Positions 8,800 to 17,547 of a stretch of 64,000 nucleotides of DNA are shown here, piece by piece. The DNA is from Gemmatimonadota bacterium (GTDB taxonomy: Bacteria > Gemmatimonadota > Gemmatimonadetes > Gemmatimonadales > Gemmatimonadaceae): assembly GCA_016719105.1 (NCBI GenBank), contig JADKAQ010000001.1, forward strand, positions 124,001 through 188,000. The letters are read 5' to 3'. Within the stretch, counting starts at the first letter, position 1. Each line of letters begins with the position of its first letter. A program made the translations under genes and the position numbers. The notes beneath the pieces are model-generated. The model ran no database searches, had not been told where the DNA came from, and worked only from the letters and a program-made list of their open reading frames with translations.

Positions 8800-9657
8800 A
8801 TGGTTGCGGCACCTCTGTTCCTCGCGCTCGCGTCGGTAGCCTCGTTTGCGGGCGGTGAGTGTCGCCCGCCCAAGGACAGCTCCGAGGCCAAGCTCTTGGC
8901 CTTCTTTGCCGCCCCCATCGCCTTCTCACCCGCCGGACATGCCGAGCGGCTCGCCCCCGGCGCCGTCCGACTGTCGTTCGACGTCACCTACGTCCCCAAG
9001 CCGGCCGCCAACATTCGCCGCGCGAGCTACTGCCAGCGAAAGAGCGAGAATACCGATCTCTCGCCGATCTTCCCGCGACCGCGCATCGCCGTCGGGTTGC
9101 CCGGGGGGCTGTACCTGGAGGGGAGCTACCTCCCACCGGTCACCGTCATGGACGCCACGCCGAACCTCGGATCGGTCGCCTTGGGGTGGACGCGCGCGAT
9201 GAGCAGCAACGCGGCAGGGGGCGGAACGTGGGTGGGACTGCGTGCGCACGCGACCTTCGGCGAGGTGAGTGGCCCGATCACCTGCGCCGAGGACGCGCTG
9301 CAGACCAGCTCGGCCACCCGCGCCTGTTTCGGGACGAAGCCATCCGACGACACCTACGAGCCCAACATGATGGGCGGAGAAGGGATCTTCGGCTGGAACG
9401 GGGGCGCGCGACTCTCGGCGTACGTCGGTGGCGGCTACACGTCCATCAAGCCGCGCTTCCAGGTGAACTTCACCTCGCAGGGCGGCACCGTCGACGATAC
9501 CCGCGTACTGCTAGACGACAGCCGGATCACGGCGTTCGCGGGGGGCGCCTTCAAGATCTCACCGCGCGCGTCGCTGACCGCCGAGCTGTACTCCGTCCCC
9601 AAGGACGTGACGACGATTCGTGTGGGGGGGAGCTGGATGCTGCGCGGGGCGCCCTAA
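8800..9657 (+). CDS. Hypothetical secreted beta-rich protein (possible small outer-membrane barrel)
   Basis: This 285-residue protein starts with a short signal peptide (MVAAPLFLALASVASFAGG). The mature part shows alternating hydrophobic strands separated by turns: VRLSFDVTYVPK, LYLEGSYLPP, GTWVGLRAHATF, ARLSAYVGGGYTS, ASLTAELYSV and a last strand TTIRVGGSWML. That pattern suggests an outer-membrane barrel or transport-like porin, but there is no family motif I recognise. It is the first plus-strand gene after the divergent kinase gene and is followed by the beta-propeller gene 138 bases later. Confidence 0.6.
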   Translation: MVAAPLFLALASVASFAGGECRPPKDSSEAKLLAFFAAPIAFSPAGHAERLAPGAVRLSFDVTYVPKPAANIRRASYCQRKSENTDLSPIFPRPRIAVGLPGGLYLEGSYLPPVTVMDATPNLGSVALGWTRAMSSNAAGGGTWVGLRAHATFGEVSGPITCAEDALQTSSATRACFGTKPSDDTYEPNMMGGEGIFGWNGGARLSAYVGGGYTSIKPRFQVNFTSQGGTVDDTRVLLDDSRITAFAGGAFKISPRASLTAELYSVPKDVTTIRVGGSWMLRGAP

Positions 9658-9795
9658 CGACACGCGACGACGACTCCGGGCAGCGCGACGAGGACGAGGG
9701 AGGGGCGGGGGGCGGCGACGCGATTGACGGCGTGCCGCGCCCCGTCTACGCTTTGAGGCAGTCACTCGCTGCTGGCGGCCACCTTTCCTCCGAAC

Positions 9796-10968
9796 ATGTC
9801 CCGACTGTCTTCGGTCCTTTTCGCCGCGGCCCTCGCCCCCTTCGTCGTCGGGGGCGCGCACGCGCAGGCTACTCCGTCCGCCCCTCCCACGCAGGACTAC
9901 CTGGTATACACGGTGGCCGAGTCGGCCGACCAGTTGGCGCTCGTTCGGTTCGGTCCCAAGGGGATCAAGATCGAGCGGCAGCACAAGGTCGGAATGATGC
10001 CGACGGAGATCAACGGGCCGCACGGCATCAGCGTCTCGCCGGACGGGCAGTTCTACTACATCAGCATCGCGCACGGGACGCCGTACGGGACCTTCTGGAA
10101 GTTCCGCACGTCCGACGACGAAGCGGTGGGCCGTACGACGCTGGGGCTCTTTCCGGCGACCGTACAGACCACCCCCGACGGGGCGCTCGCCTTCGTGGTG
10201 AACTTCAACCTGCACGGCGACATGGTCCCGTCGTCCGTCTCCGTCGTGTCGACCGATGAAATGGTCGAGATCGCGCGGATCACCACCTGCACCATGCCGC
10301 ACGGGTCGCGCATCAATCCGGCGGGGACGCTCCAGTACTCGGGGTGCATGATGGATGACATGCTCGTCGAGGTCGACACGCGTGCGCTCGAGGTCTCCCG
10401 GCACTTCCTCGTCGCCAAGGGGAAGGAGATGGGGATGAAGGGTCCTCCGGGGGCGATGTCGCATGCCGGACACGCCGGAATGGCGAACATGTCGCACGAC
10501 TCGGCGATGGCGGCGGCTCCGGTGCAGTGTTCCCCGACGTGGGCGCAGCCAAGTGCAAACGGCGGAAAGATTTACGTGGCGTGCAACAAGTCGAGCGAGA
10601 TTGTGGAGATTGATGCCGCGACCTGGACGATGACGCGCCGGTGGGACGCGGGCGACGGCGTCTACAACCTCGCCGTTTCGCCCGATGGCAAGCAGCTCGT
10701 GGCTACCAACAAGCGCGGAAAGTCGGTGTCCGTCTACGACCTGGCGACGGCGAAGGAAATCGCGCGAATCCCCACGCTGAAGGGAGTTGTGCACGGGGTC
10801 GTGGTGTCTCCCGACAATCGCTACGCCTTCGTCACGGAGGAGGGGCGGGGTTCGGAGGCCGGCATTCTGGAGGTGTTCGACCTCAAGAGCTTCCGGAGCG
10901 TGGCGACACTCGAATTGGGGCAGCAGGCGGCGGGGGTCGACTTCTTCCGCGTGGAGCCAGCGAAGTAG
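9796..10968 (+). CDS. Secreted YVTN-type beta-propeller protein with Met/His-rich insert
   Basis: The 390-residue protein has a cleavable signal peptide ending near AHAQA. It carries repeated propeller blades with the SPDG/TPDG signature: GISVSPDGQFYYIS, TTPDGALAFVV, LAVSPDGKQLVATN and VVSPDNRYAFVTEE, with YDLATAKEIARI-type outer strands. Such proteins are periplasmic or surface scaffolds and include several metal or redox accessory proteins. Residues 212-238 form an insert with six Met and three His, and there are four cysteines (165, 184, 245, 263), which looks like a soft-metal binding site. The ligand is inference. No operon partner is evident. Confidence 0.8.
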   Translation: MSRLSSVLFAAALAPFVVGGAHAQATPSAPPTQDYLVYTVAESADQLALVRFGPKGIKIERQHKVGMMPTEINGPHGISVSPDGQFYYISIAHGTPYGTFWKFRTSDDEAVGRTTLGLFPATVQTTPDGALAFVVNFNLHGDMVPSSVSVVSTDEMVEIARITTCTMPHGSRINPAGTLQYSGCMMDDMLVEVDTRALEVSRHFLVAKGKEMGMKGPPGAMSHAGHAGMANMSHDSAMAAAPVQCSPTWAQPSANGGKIYVACNKSSEIVEIDAATWTMTRRWDAGDGVYNLAVSPDGKQLVATNKRGKSVSVYDLATAKEIARIPTLKGVVHGVVVSPDNRYAFVTEEGRGSEAGILEVFDLKSFRSVATLELGQQAAGVDFFRVEPAK

Positions 10969-11157
10969 CGGTCGCGCCGGCGCGCGCACCGGCAACGGCG
11001 TGCTGTGGGGCGGGGAACGGCGGCGCTCGACGAGTGTAGCCTTGCGGGTTCCTGCATCTCACGGGCGTGAGGGGCTGGGCGGCAGGGCGGTGTCACTTTC
11101 CATGGTTGGCCTCGCGCGAGTGCGTGCGGCCGGATATTCGAGGGAGAGGAGTCGTCA

Positions 11158-13143
11158 GTGAGACAGTGGATCATCCTTGGGGCGTTGTCGCTCGCCGCGT
11201 GCTCTGGCGGCGATACGCCGCCCACCGGAACGACGCCCCCTGGCCCGGTGGCGCAGGTGAGCATCGCGGCGGTGGCGTCGTCGATGGTGGCCGGGGGAAC
11301 GCAGCAGCTGACGGCCAGGCTGTACGACAAGGACGGCAAGGCGGTGACCACGTCGACGGTCACGTGGAGCGCGACGCCAGCGACCGTCGGCACCGTGTCG
11401 TCCGCCGGCGTCCTGACGGCCGTCGCCCCGGGGACCGTCAAGGTCACGGCGACCTCGGGGACGCTCTCGTCCACCGTCGACATTCTGGTCGAAGCCAACC
11501 CCTGCACGACGCCAATCGCGCTCCAGGCGGGGCAGGTGCGCAGCTTCACCGGTGGTGGTGTCGTCTCGTGCATCACGCTCGCGGCCAGCGCCGGGAGCAG
11601 CGATTACCTCGTCATTGGCGCCAACACGCGCCCCGTGCAGGACGACCTGATGCAGTACAGCGTGAGCCTGCAGTCGGTGGCGGCCTCGCTCTCCTCTCCG
11701 GTGGTACAGGCGCAGCTCGATCCTCGCCTGCTCGTGCAGGATCAGGAGCAGGAGCGCATCGACGGCACGCACGAGCGGCTGCGGCAGTACGAGCGCGCCA
11801 CGGTGGGGCCGGTGGTGCAGGCGGTGGCGCGCACGCGTACATCGCCGACGCCCGCTGCGCGCGCCAACCTTGCGGTCTCGCTCGCGGTGTCCGCGGTAGG
11901 CGATACGGTGAACCTCCGGGTGCCCAACCTCAACACTGGGAAGGACATCTGCAAGGACTTCATCGCCATCAAGGGCGTGGTCCGGGCCAGCTCAACTCGC
12001 GCGACGATCGTCGAGGATGTGGCGTCGCCGTCGGGCGGTTTCACCGCCACAGACTACAACGCGATTGCGCAGGAGTTCGACAACCTGATCTTCCCGACCG
12101 ACACGTCGTGGTTCGGCAAGCCGACCGACATCAACAGCGACGGGCGCGTCACGATCCTCTACACCCCCGAGGTCAACAAGCTCACCCCCTCGGGTTCGTC
12201 GGGCTTCACCGCCGGCTTCTTCTTCGGCTCCGACCTCATCAAGAAGTCGGAGTATCCGAGCACGAACGAGTGCCGCAACCAGACCAACGAGCAGGAGATC
12301 TTCTACGTCCTCGCCCCTGATCCCGCGGGGACGTTCAACAACGTGCGCTCGACCGTCACCGTGCGTCAGGGGACGCGCGGCGTCATCGCGCACGAGTTCC
12401 AGCACATGATCAACCAGGGGGTGCGCCAGTACAATCCGGCGGTCGAGGCCCTCGAGACCTTCTGGTTGAACGAAGCGCTCTCGCACCTCGCCGAGGAGAT
12501 CGTCGGGCGCGCCATCATCGGCGTGGGCGACTTCCAGCGCCTGACGTACAGCCAGGTGAACCCGTCGCCCAGCTCGGCCAACGATTACAACGCCTTCTTC
12601 CGGCAGAACCTCTCGCGCTTCCAGCGCTGGATGGTTCGCCCGGACACGTCGGCGCCGATCAGTGTCCAGAATCGCGCGCAGCTTGCACCTCGCGGGGCCA
12701 GCTGGGCGCTGCTGCGCTACGCCATCGACCAGTACAGCAACGGCTCGGCGCGAGCCTTCACCAAGGCGCTGGCCGCCGGCCCGCAGACCGATGTGGCCAA
12801 CCTGCTGGCCCGCACGTCGGGGGCGCAGTTCGACCAGATCATCACCGGCTGGCTGGTCGCCAACTACGCCGATGGCCTCAACGTCAGCGGCCTGTCGCCG
12901 CGATACGGCTACCTGAGCTGGAACATCCGCGACGCGATGTCGGGGTCCAACAGCGGCTCCTTCCCCCTCCTGGTTACCCCGCTCCCCGGGACGTACACCA
13001 CGCAGTCGCTCTCGAGCTCGGGCAACTACTACCGCCTCAATCGCAGTGGCAGCTCGCCGCAGGTGCAGATCAAGCTGCAGGCGCCAGGCGGGGGCAACAT
13101 CACCAACGAGTACACCACGGTGATCGTGTTGCGCGTCTCCTGA
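11158..13143 (+). CDS. HExxH metallopeptidase lipoprotein with N-terminal Ig-like (Big-2) domain
   Basis: This 661-residue lipoprotein has the lipobox SLAAC (Cys 15), a Thr/Pro-rich linker, a Big-2-type Ig domain at about residues 32-112 and a large catalytic region. Its zinc motif is AHEFQHMIN (residues 411-419) with the downstream WLNEALSHLAEE giving a likely third ligand Glu 439. This is the gluzincin-like layout of hyicolysin/M30-type and M6-like secreted peptidases. It should sit on the outer membrane and cut proteins. The start is a GTG at 11158 preceded by agggagagga, a good ribosome binding site. A palindromic repeat follows the gene. Confidence 0.82.
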   Translation: MRQWIILGALSLAACSGGDTPPTGTTPPGPVAQVSIAAVASSMVAGGTQQLTARLYDKDGKAVTTSTVTWSATPATVGTVSSAGVLTAVAPGTVKVTATSGTLSSTVDILVEANPCTTPIALQAGQVRSFTGGGVVSCITLAASAGSSDYLVIGANTRPVQDDLMQYSVSLQSVAASLSSPVVQAQLDPRLLVQDQEQERIDGTHERLRQYERATVGPVVQAVARTRTSPTPAARANLAVSLAVSAVGDTVNLRVPNLNTGKDICKDFIAIKGVVRASSTRATIVEDVASPSGGFTATDYNAIAQEFDNLIFPTDTSWFGKPTDINSDGRVTILYTPEVNKLTPSGSSGFTAGFFFGSDLIKKSEYPSTNECRNQTNEQEIFYVLAPDPAGTFNNVRSTVTVRQGTRGVIAHEFQHMINQGVRQYNPAVEALETFWLNEALSHLAEEIVGRAIIGVGDFQRLTYSQVNPSPSSANDYNAFFRQNLSRFQRWMVRPDTSAPISVQNRAQLAPRGASWALLRYAIDQYSNGSARAFTKALAAGPQTDVANLLARTSGAQFDQIITGWLVANYADGLNVSGLSPRYGYLSWNIRDAMSGSNSGSFPLLVTPLPGTYTTQSLSSSGNYYRLNRSGSSPQVQIKLQAPGGGNITNEYTTVIVLRVS

Positions 13144-13180
13144 GTTGCGTGACGGGAAGACGGGAACGCGTTCCACTTCA

Positions 13181-13301
13181 GAAAGCTCGACACGGAGGTT
13201 CACGGAGGTAACACGGGGGGGTCACGGAGGACGTCGGCGCGCCGGCCGCTCTCCTCCGTGAACCCCCGTGAATCCTCCGTGAACCTCCGTGTCCCGCTTT
13301 T
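13181..13301. repeat. Long palindromic intergenic repeat, copy 3
   Basis: The left arm 13181-13230 and right arm 13253-13301 pair over about 49 bases with a few mismatches and a 22-base GC-rich centre. The element again starts gaaagc and ends gctttt, and again lies between convergent genes. Confidence 0.87.
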
Positions 13302-13325
13302 AGGTCGTCCCGTCCTCCGAGTTCC

Positions 13326-15986
13326 TCAGGACTCCCGCAGCGCCGACATCGCCGTCTCGCGGAAGACGTCGCGCCCGCTGAGCATCCCGATCGCCACCGC
13401 CATCAGCATCATCGCGGCCGAGATGCCTAACGCCTGGCCGGTCGCCGCCGTGAACGGGCGATCGAAGACGTAGCGCATGATGGCCCACGCCCCCCCGAAC
13501 GAGAGCACGAGCCCCGTCAGGCTCCCCAGCACCCCCAGCACCGTGTACTCGGAGACGAGGATCCGCCCGATCTGCGCGCGGGTGGCCCCCAGCGTCTTGA
13601 GGAGCACGCCTTCCCGCACCCGCTCGCGACGCGTGGCGGCGACGGCCGAGAAGAGCACCGGGATCCCCATCGCCAGCGAGAAGATCGCCAGGAAGCGGAT
13701 CGCCAGCGACGCACGACGCGAGATCTCCCCCACGGTCTTCCGCACGAGCGAAAGGTCGATGCTGGCCACGTTGGGATAGCGGCGTACCACGGCGTTCTGC
13801 ACGCGGGCGCCAGCCTTCTGGTCGTCCGACGCGGCGAGCAGGACGAAGGTCTTGGGGGCCTTCTCCAGCGTGCGGCTCTGGAAGACGGCGTAGAAGTTGG
13901 GTTCGAAGCGCGCCCAGTTGACCTCGCGAATGCTCGTGACGCGCGTGGGGATGCGCACCCCCTGCACGTCCCACGTGACGACGTCGCCTAACGCCACATT
14001 CAGTTCGTCGGCGATGTCCGACTCGAGCGAGACCTCATCCGACGGCTTCCCCTGCGGCGGCGGCGTGGCACCGAACCACTTCCCCGCCAGGAGCACCTCG
14101 CCGGTGAAGAGGGTGTCGCGAAAGGTCGAGCGATACTCTCGGCGAAGCGCCCACCCCGAGGGGCGACGCTCCCCCTGCGGGCGCTGGGCGTTGCGCTGGC
14201 GCTGGCCGCCGCCCTGACCCTCGCTCAGCGTGTCGGCCGGGCGCCGCGGGGCCAGCTCGTCCACCGTCTTCCCGTTCACCAGCGCGATGCGCATCGTCAC
14301 GATCGGCGTGCGCTGGATGACGGGAATCCCCGAGGCGCGCACGATCGAGTCGACGCCAAGCCCCTGGTCGTCCTGCACGTCGAAGAAGAGGAGGTTGCCG
14401 CGCGACGCCTCTTCGGTGATGCGGAGTTGCGCCAGCAGGTTGCTCTGCACCAGGTACAGCGTCGTGACGAGGAAGGCACCGAACCCTAACGAGAGCACCA
14501 CCGACCGCGTCTGGTTGGCCGGGCGATAGAGGTTGGCGACGCCCTGCCGGACGACGTACGGCCACCCCGCCCGCACCGAGACCCGCGCCACGCGTGAGAG
14601 GATGGCGGCGCTCAGCAGGAGCAGGACGAGCACCCCGGCGATCCCGGCGCTGAAGCCGATCACCTCGCGCGGCGCGTTGGCGCGCGTGGCCGAGATCCCC
14701 ACGACGGTCAGGACGATGAAGAGGTTCACCATCCACACCGCCCAGTCGAATCCCGGCGCCTTGGGCGGGTTCACGTTGCGACGGATCGCCTGCAACGGCG
14801 AAATGCGACGGAGCGCCACGAGCGGACGCAGGGCGAAGGCGAGGGCGATCCACACCCCCAGGCCGATCCCGGTCGCGATCGCCACCGGCTCCAGTTGCAC
14901 CTGCACATCGAGCGGGAGCGCCCCCTTGAGGAGCCCCGGGAGGAAGAACTGGATCCCCACGCCCAGCGCGGCGCCTATCGAGGCCCCGAGCAATCCCATC
15001 AGCGCGGCCTGCGTCGCATAAATCAGCAGCACCTGGCGCGACGTCGCCCCCACGCAGCGGAGCACCGCCACGATGTCGATCTTGCGCGCGACCCACGCGT
15101 TCACCCCGCTCGCGACGCCAACGCCCCCCAGCAGGAGGGCGACGATCCCGACGATCCCCAGGAAGTTGGCCAGTTGCTCGATCGACTCGGTGAGCGAACT
15201 CTCGCTCTCCGACACGGTGCGCGACCGCACGCGCGCCGAGTCGAGCGTCGGTCGAATCGCCTTGAGCCAGTCTTCGGCGTTGACCCCGGGGCGGAGGCGG
15301 GCAAACCCCTCGTAGTCGGCTCGGCTCCCGAAGGTCAGGAGCTTGGTGTCGGCGACGTACTGGTCGCCGATGTAGATGCGCGGGCCGATGGCGGCGGCCA
15401 TCCCGGGGTCGCCCGGGACGTTCACCAGGCTTCCCACGATCTCGAAGCTGGCGAACCCCAGCTGCAACGAGTCGCCTACTGCGACGTCGAGGGCGATGAG
15501 CAGCGAGGGGTCGACGAGGGCGACGCGGCGCTGCTGCAGGTCGGCCCAGCGCCCCGCCGGGTCGGTCGTGACTTCGCCGTACAACGGATACGTCTGCGTC
15601 ACCCCGCGCACCTGCGCGAGGCGGGTCGTCCCCTTGGCCTTGGAGGTGGCCATGGAGGCAAAGCTCGTCTCGCGGGCCAGCGTGACCCCGGTCTTCCCTA
15701 ACGAGTCGAAGAGGGCGTCGGTCTGCTTCGTCCACCCCTGGCGCGCCGTGAACGAGACGTCGCCGCCCACAAGGGCGCGCGACTGCGCCCGCACCGAGCG
15801 GTTGATGTTCGCGGCGAACGAGTCGATGGCCACGAGCGCCGCCACACCTAACGAGATCGACGACATGTACAGGAGGAGGCGCCGCCGCGTCGACCGCGAC
15901 TCGCGCCAGGCCAGCGAGACCAGCGTGCGGGCCCCCCCGGCCTCCTGGGCCGATTCGGGCGCCCCAGCCAACGGTGCGGGCGTCAT
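13326..15986 (-). CDS. YbbP-like FtsX-family ABC transporter permease
   Basis: The 886-residue protein has an N-terminal membrane segment (LLLYMSSISLGVAALVAIDSF), a long periplasmic domain, a block of three helices around residues 265-390, a second central pair, and a C-terminal FtsX block (FLAIFSLAMGIPVLFSAVAA, ILVSEYTVLGVLGSLTGLVL, ISAAMMLMAVAIGML). The length and duplicated FtsX layout match the YbbP family, which partners YbbA. The start codon overlaps the stop of the ATPase gene by four bases (ATGA), so the two are co-translated. The transported or extracted substrate is not known; lipid or lipoprotein handling is commonly suspected. Confidence 0.87.
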   Translation of the reverse strand: MTPAPLAGAPESAQEAGGARTLVSLAWRESRSTRRRLLLYMSSISLGVAALVAIDSFAANINRSVRAQSRALVGGDVSFTARQGWTKQTDALFDSLGKTGVTLARETSFASMATSKAKGTTRLAQVRGVTQTYPLYGEVTTDPAGRWADLQQRRVALVDPSLLIALDVAVGDSLQLGFASFEIVGSLVNVPGDPGMAAAIGPRIYIGDQYVADTKLLTFGSRADYEGFARLRPGVNAEDWLKAIRPTLDSARVRSRTVSESESSLTESIEQLANFLGIVGIVALLLGGVGVASGVNAWVARKIDIVAVLRCVGATSRQVLLIYATQAALMGLLGASIGAALGVGIQFFLPGLLKGALPLDVQVQLEPVAIATGIGLGVWIALAFALRPLVALRRISPLQAIRRNVNPPKAPGFDWAVWMVNLFIVLTVVGISATRANAPREVIGFSAGIAGVLVLLLLSAAILSRVARVSVRAGWPYVVRQGVANLYRPANQTRSVVLSLGFGAFLVTTLYLVQSNLLAQLRITEEASRGNLLFFDVQDDQGLGVDSIVRASGIPVIQRTPIVTMRIALVNGKTVDELAPRRPADTLSEGQGGGQRQRNAQRPQGERRPSGWALRREYRSTFRDTLFTGEVLLAGKWFGATPPPQGKPSDEVSLESDIADELNVALGDVVTWDVQGVRIPTRVTSIREVNWARFEPNFYAVFQSRTLEKAPKTFVLLAASDDQKAGARVQNAVVRRYPNVASIDLSLVRKTVGEISRRASLAIRFLAIFSLAMGIPVLFSAVAATRRERVREGVLLKTLGATRAQIGRILVSEYTVLGVLGSLTGLVLSFGGAWAIMRYVFDRPFTAATGQALGISAAMMLMAVAIGMLSGRDVFRETAMSALRES

Positions 15987-16732
15987 GCCAGCCCCGGCGC
16001 GGTGGTCGCCGTGGCGGGGGGCGAGACGGGGGCGGAGGGCGCGGCCTGTGTCTCGGCACCGGCCGTCGCCCGATCCTCGACGACGAGGCCGTCGGCAAGG
16101 CGGATAATGCGCTGGGTGCGTTCGGCGAGCGTCAGGTCGTGCGTGACCAGGACGATCGTCGATCCCGATTCGCGGTTCAGCTCCTCGAGTAGGGCCACGA
16201 TCTTCGCCCCGGTGGTGCCGTCCAGGTTCCCCGTCGGTTCGTCGGCGAAGAGGATGCGCGGCCGATTCACGAAGGCGCGCGCGATCGCCACGCGTTGCTG
16301 TTCTCCCCCCGAGAGCTGGGAGGGGAAGTGGTCGAGCCGGTCGCCGAGCCCGACGCGCTCGAGCAGGGCGCGCGCACGAGCCCCGGCCCCTCCCTCGCCG
16401 CGCAACTCGAGCGGAACCTGTACATTCTCGATGGCGGTAAGCGTCGGGATCAATTGAAAGGACTGGAAGACGAACCCAACTTTCGCCCCGCGGAGCTGGG
16501 CGCGCTGATCCTCGCTCATGGCGGTGAGGTCGGCGTCGTCGAGGAGCACCTGCCCGCGGGAGGGGGTATCAAGTCCGGCGAGCAGTCCGAGCAGCGTCGT
16601 CTTGCCACTGCCTGAGGGGCCGACGATCGCGACCAGCGCTCCCTGCGGCACCCGGAACGAGACGTCGCGCAGCACCGTAAGTCGATGAGTGCCGCTGTCG
16701 AATTCCTTCGTGAGACCTCGAGCTTCGAGCAT
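15983..16732 (-). CDS. YbbA-like ABC transporter ATP-binding protein
   Basis: This 249-residue protein has Walker A GPSGSGKTTLLGLLAGLD, Q-loop VFQSFQL, signature LSGGEQQRVAIARA, Walker B ILFADEPTGNLD and the H-loop in VTHD. It belongs to the LolD/MacB-type exporters that pair with FtsX-like permeases. The conserved fold starts exactly at the ATG at 16730-16732 (MLEARGLTKEF); an open frame extends upstream to 16942 but that part overlaps the divergent tesA gene and lacks domain features. Its start codon overlaps the tesA start codon on the other strand (shared CATG). The C-terminal 25 residues are Ala/Pro/Thr-rich. Confidence 0.88.
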   Translation of the reverse strand: MLEARGLTKEFDSGTHRLTVLRDVSFRVPQGALVAIVGPSGSGKTTLLGLLAGLDTPSRGQVLLDDADLTAMSEDQRAQLRGAKVGFVFQSFQLIPTLTAIENVQVPLELRGEGGAGARARALLERVGLGDRLDHFPSQLSGGEQQRVAIARAFVNRPRILFADEPTGNLDGTTGAKIVALLEELNRESGSTIVLVTHDLTLAERTQRIIRLADGLVVEDRATAGAETQAAPSAPVSPPATATTAPGLA

Positions 16733-17486
16733 GCGAGTCCTGTTGAGTATTGTCGCCCTGGCGAGCGTGGCCGTGCTGGGCTGTTCGGGCACCGACGCGG
16801 GGAAAGATACCGCGCGCGACACGTCCGCTCCCGCCCAGCGGGATGAACGCGCCGACGCCATGTCTGGTGCCGCCGCGGTCGGAGAGGACTCCGCGGCGTC
16901 GTCCGGTGCCCCGACGATGTTGATCGTGGGGACGTCGCTCACGGCCGGGCTGGGGCTCGACCCCGCCGAGGCCTATCCCGCGGTGCTGCAGCGCATGGCC
17001 GACTCGGCAGGGTACGGGGTGCGCATCGTGAACGCTGGGCTGAGCGGGGAGACGTCGGCCGGAGCGCTGCGCCGCCTGGAGTGGCTCCTGCGCGAACCCG
17101 CGGCGGTGGTGATGATCGAGACCGGGGCGAATGATGGGCTTCGGGGGCTCGACGTCGATTCGACGCGGGCGAATCTGGTGGCGATCGTGCGGCTGGTGAA
17201 GCGGGCGCTCCCCGCGGCCTCGGTGCTGCTCGTGCAGATGGAGGCGCCGCCCAATCTTGGCGCGGATTACACCCGGCGCTTCCACGACAGCTACGGGGCG
17301 GTCGCGGCGGCGGAGGGGGCGACGCTCCTGCCGTTCCTGCTGGAGGGAGTGGCCGGGGTGCGGAAGCTGAACCAGGGGGATGGGATCCATCCGACGGTGG
17401 AGGGGGCGAAGCGGGTGGCGGGGAATGTGTGGCCGGCGCTTGGGCCGATCCTCTCCCGACTTGCCAAGCCCGGCATGACCGGCTAA
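16731..17486 (+). CDS. tesA: TesA-like SGNH/GDSL esterase (lysophospholipase/thioesterase I family), lipoprotein
   Basis: This 251-residue protein has block I as VGTSLTAGLGLD (nucleophile Ser; the usual Asp of GDSL is Thr here), block II VNAGLSGETSAG (Gly), block III IETGANDGLRG (Asn) and block V QGDGIHPTVEG (Asp and His of the triad). TesA enzymes hydrolyse acyl-CoA, lysophospholipids and esters in the periplasm. The N-terminus reads SVAVLGCSG, so this version seems lipid-anchored. Divergent pairing with ybbA and ybbP is the same neighbourhood as in Escherichia coli. An in-frame ATG at 16689 would lie inside ybbA and is less likely. Confidence 0.87.
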   Translation: MRVLLSIVALASVAVLGCSGTDAGKDTARDTSAPAQRDERADAMSGAAAVGEDSAASSGAPTMLIVGTSLTAGLGLDPAEAYPAVLQRMADSAGYGVRIVNAGLSGETSAGALRRLEWLLREPAAVVMIETGANDGLRGLDVDSTRANLVAIVRLVKRALPAASVLLVQMEAPPNLGADYTRRFHDSYGAVAAAEGATLLPFLLEGVAGVRKLNQGDGIHPTVEGAKRVAGNVWPALGPILSRLAKPGMTG

Positions 17487-17547
17487 AATCCGAGGCTGTC
17501 GCAACTTACGTTTTCTTTCGCCCACTTCAGGCGGAGCTCGTTAGGTC

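Noticed and set aside
16733..16942. N-terminal extension of the YbbA-like ATPase
   Set aside because: The ABC fold starts at 16732 and the extension would lie inside tesA without any domain features.
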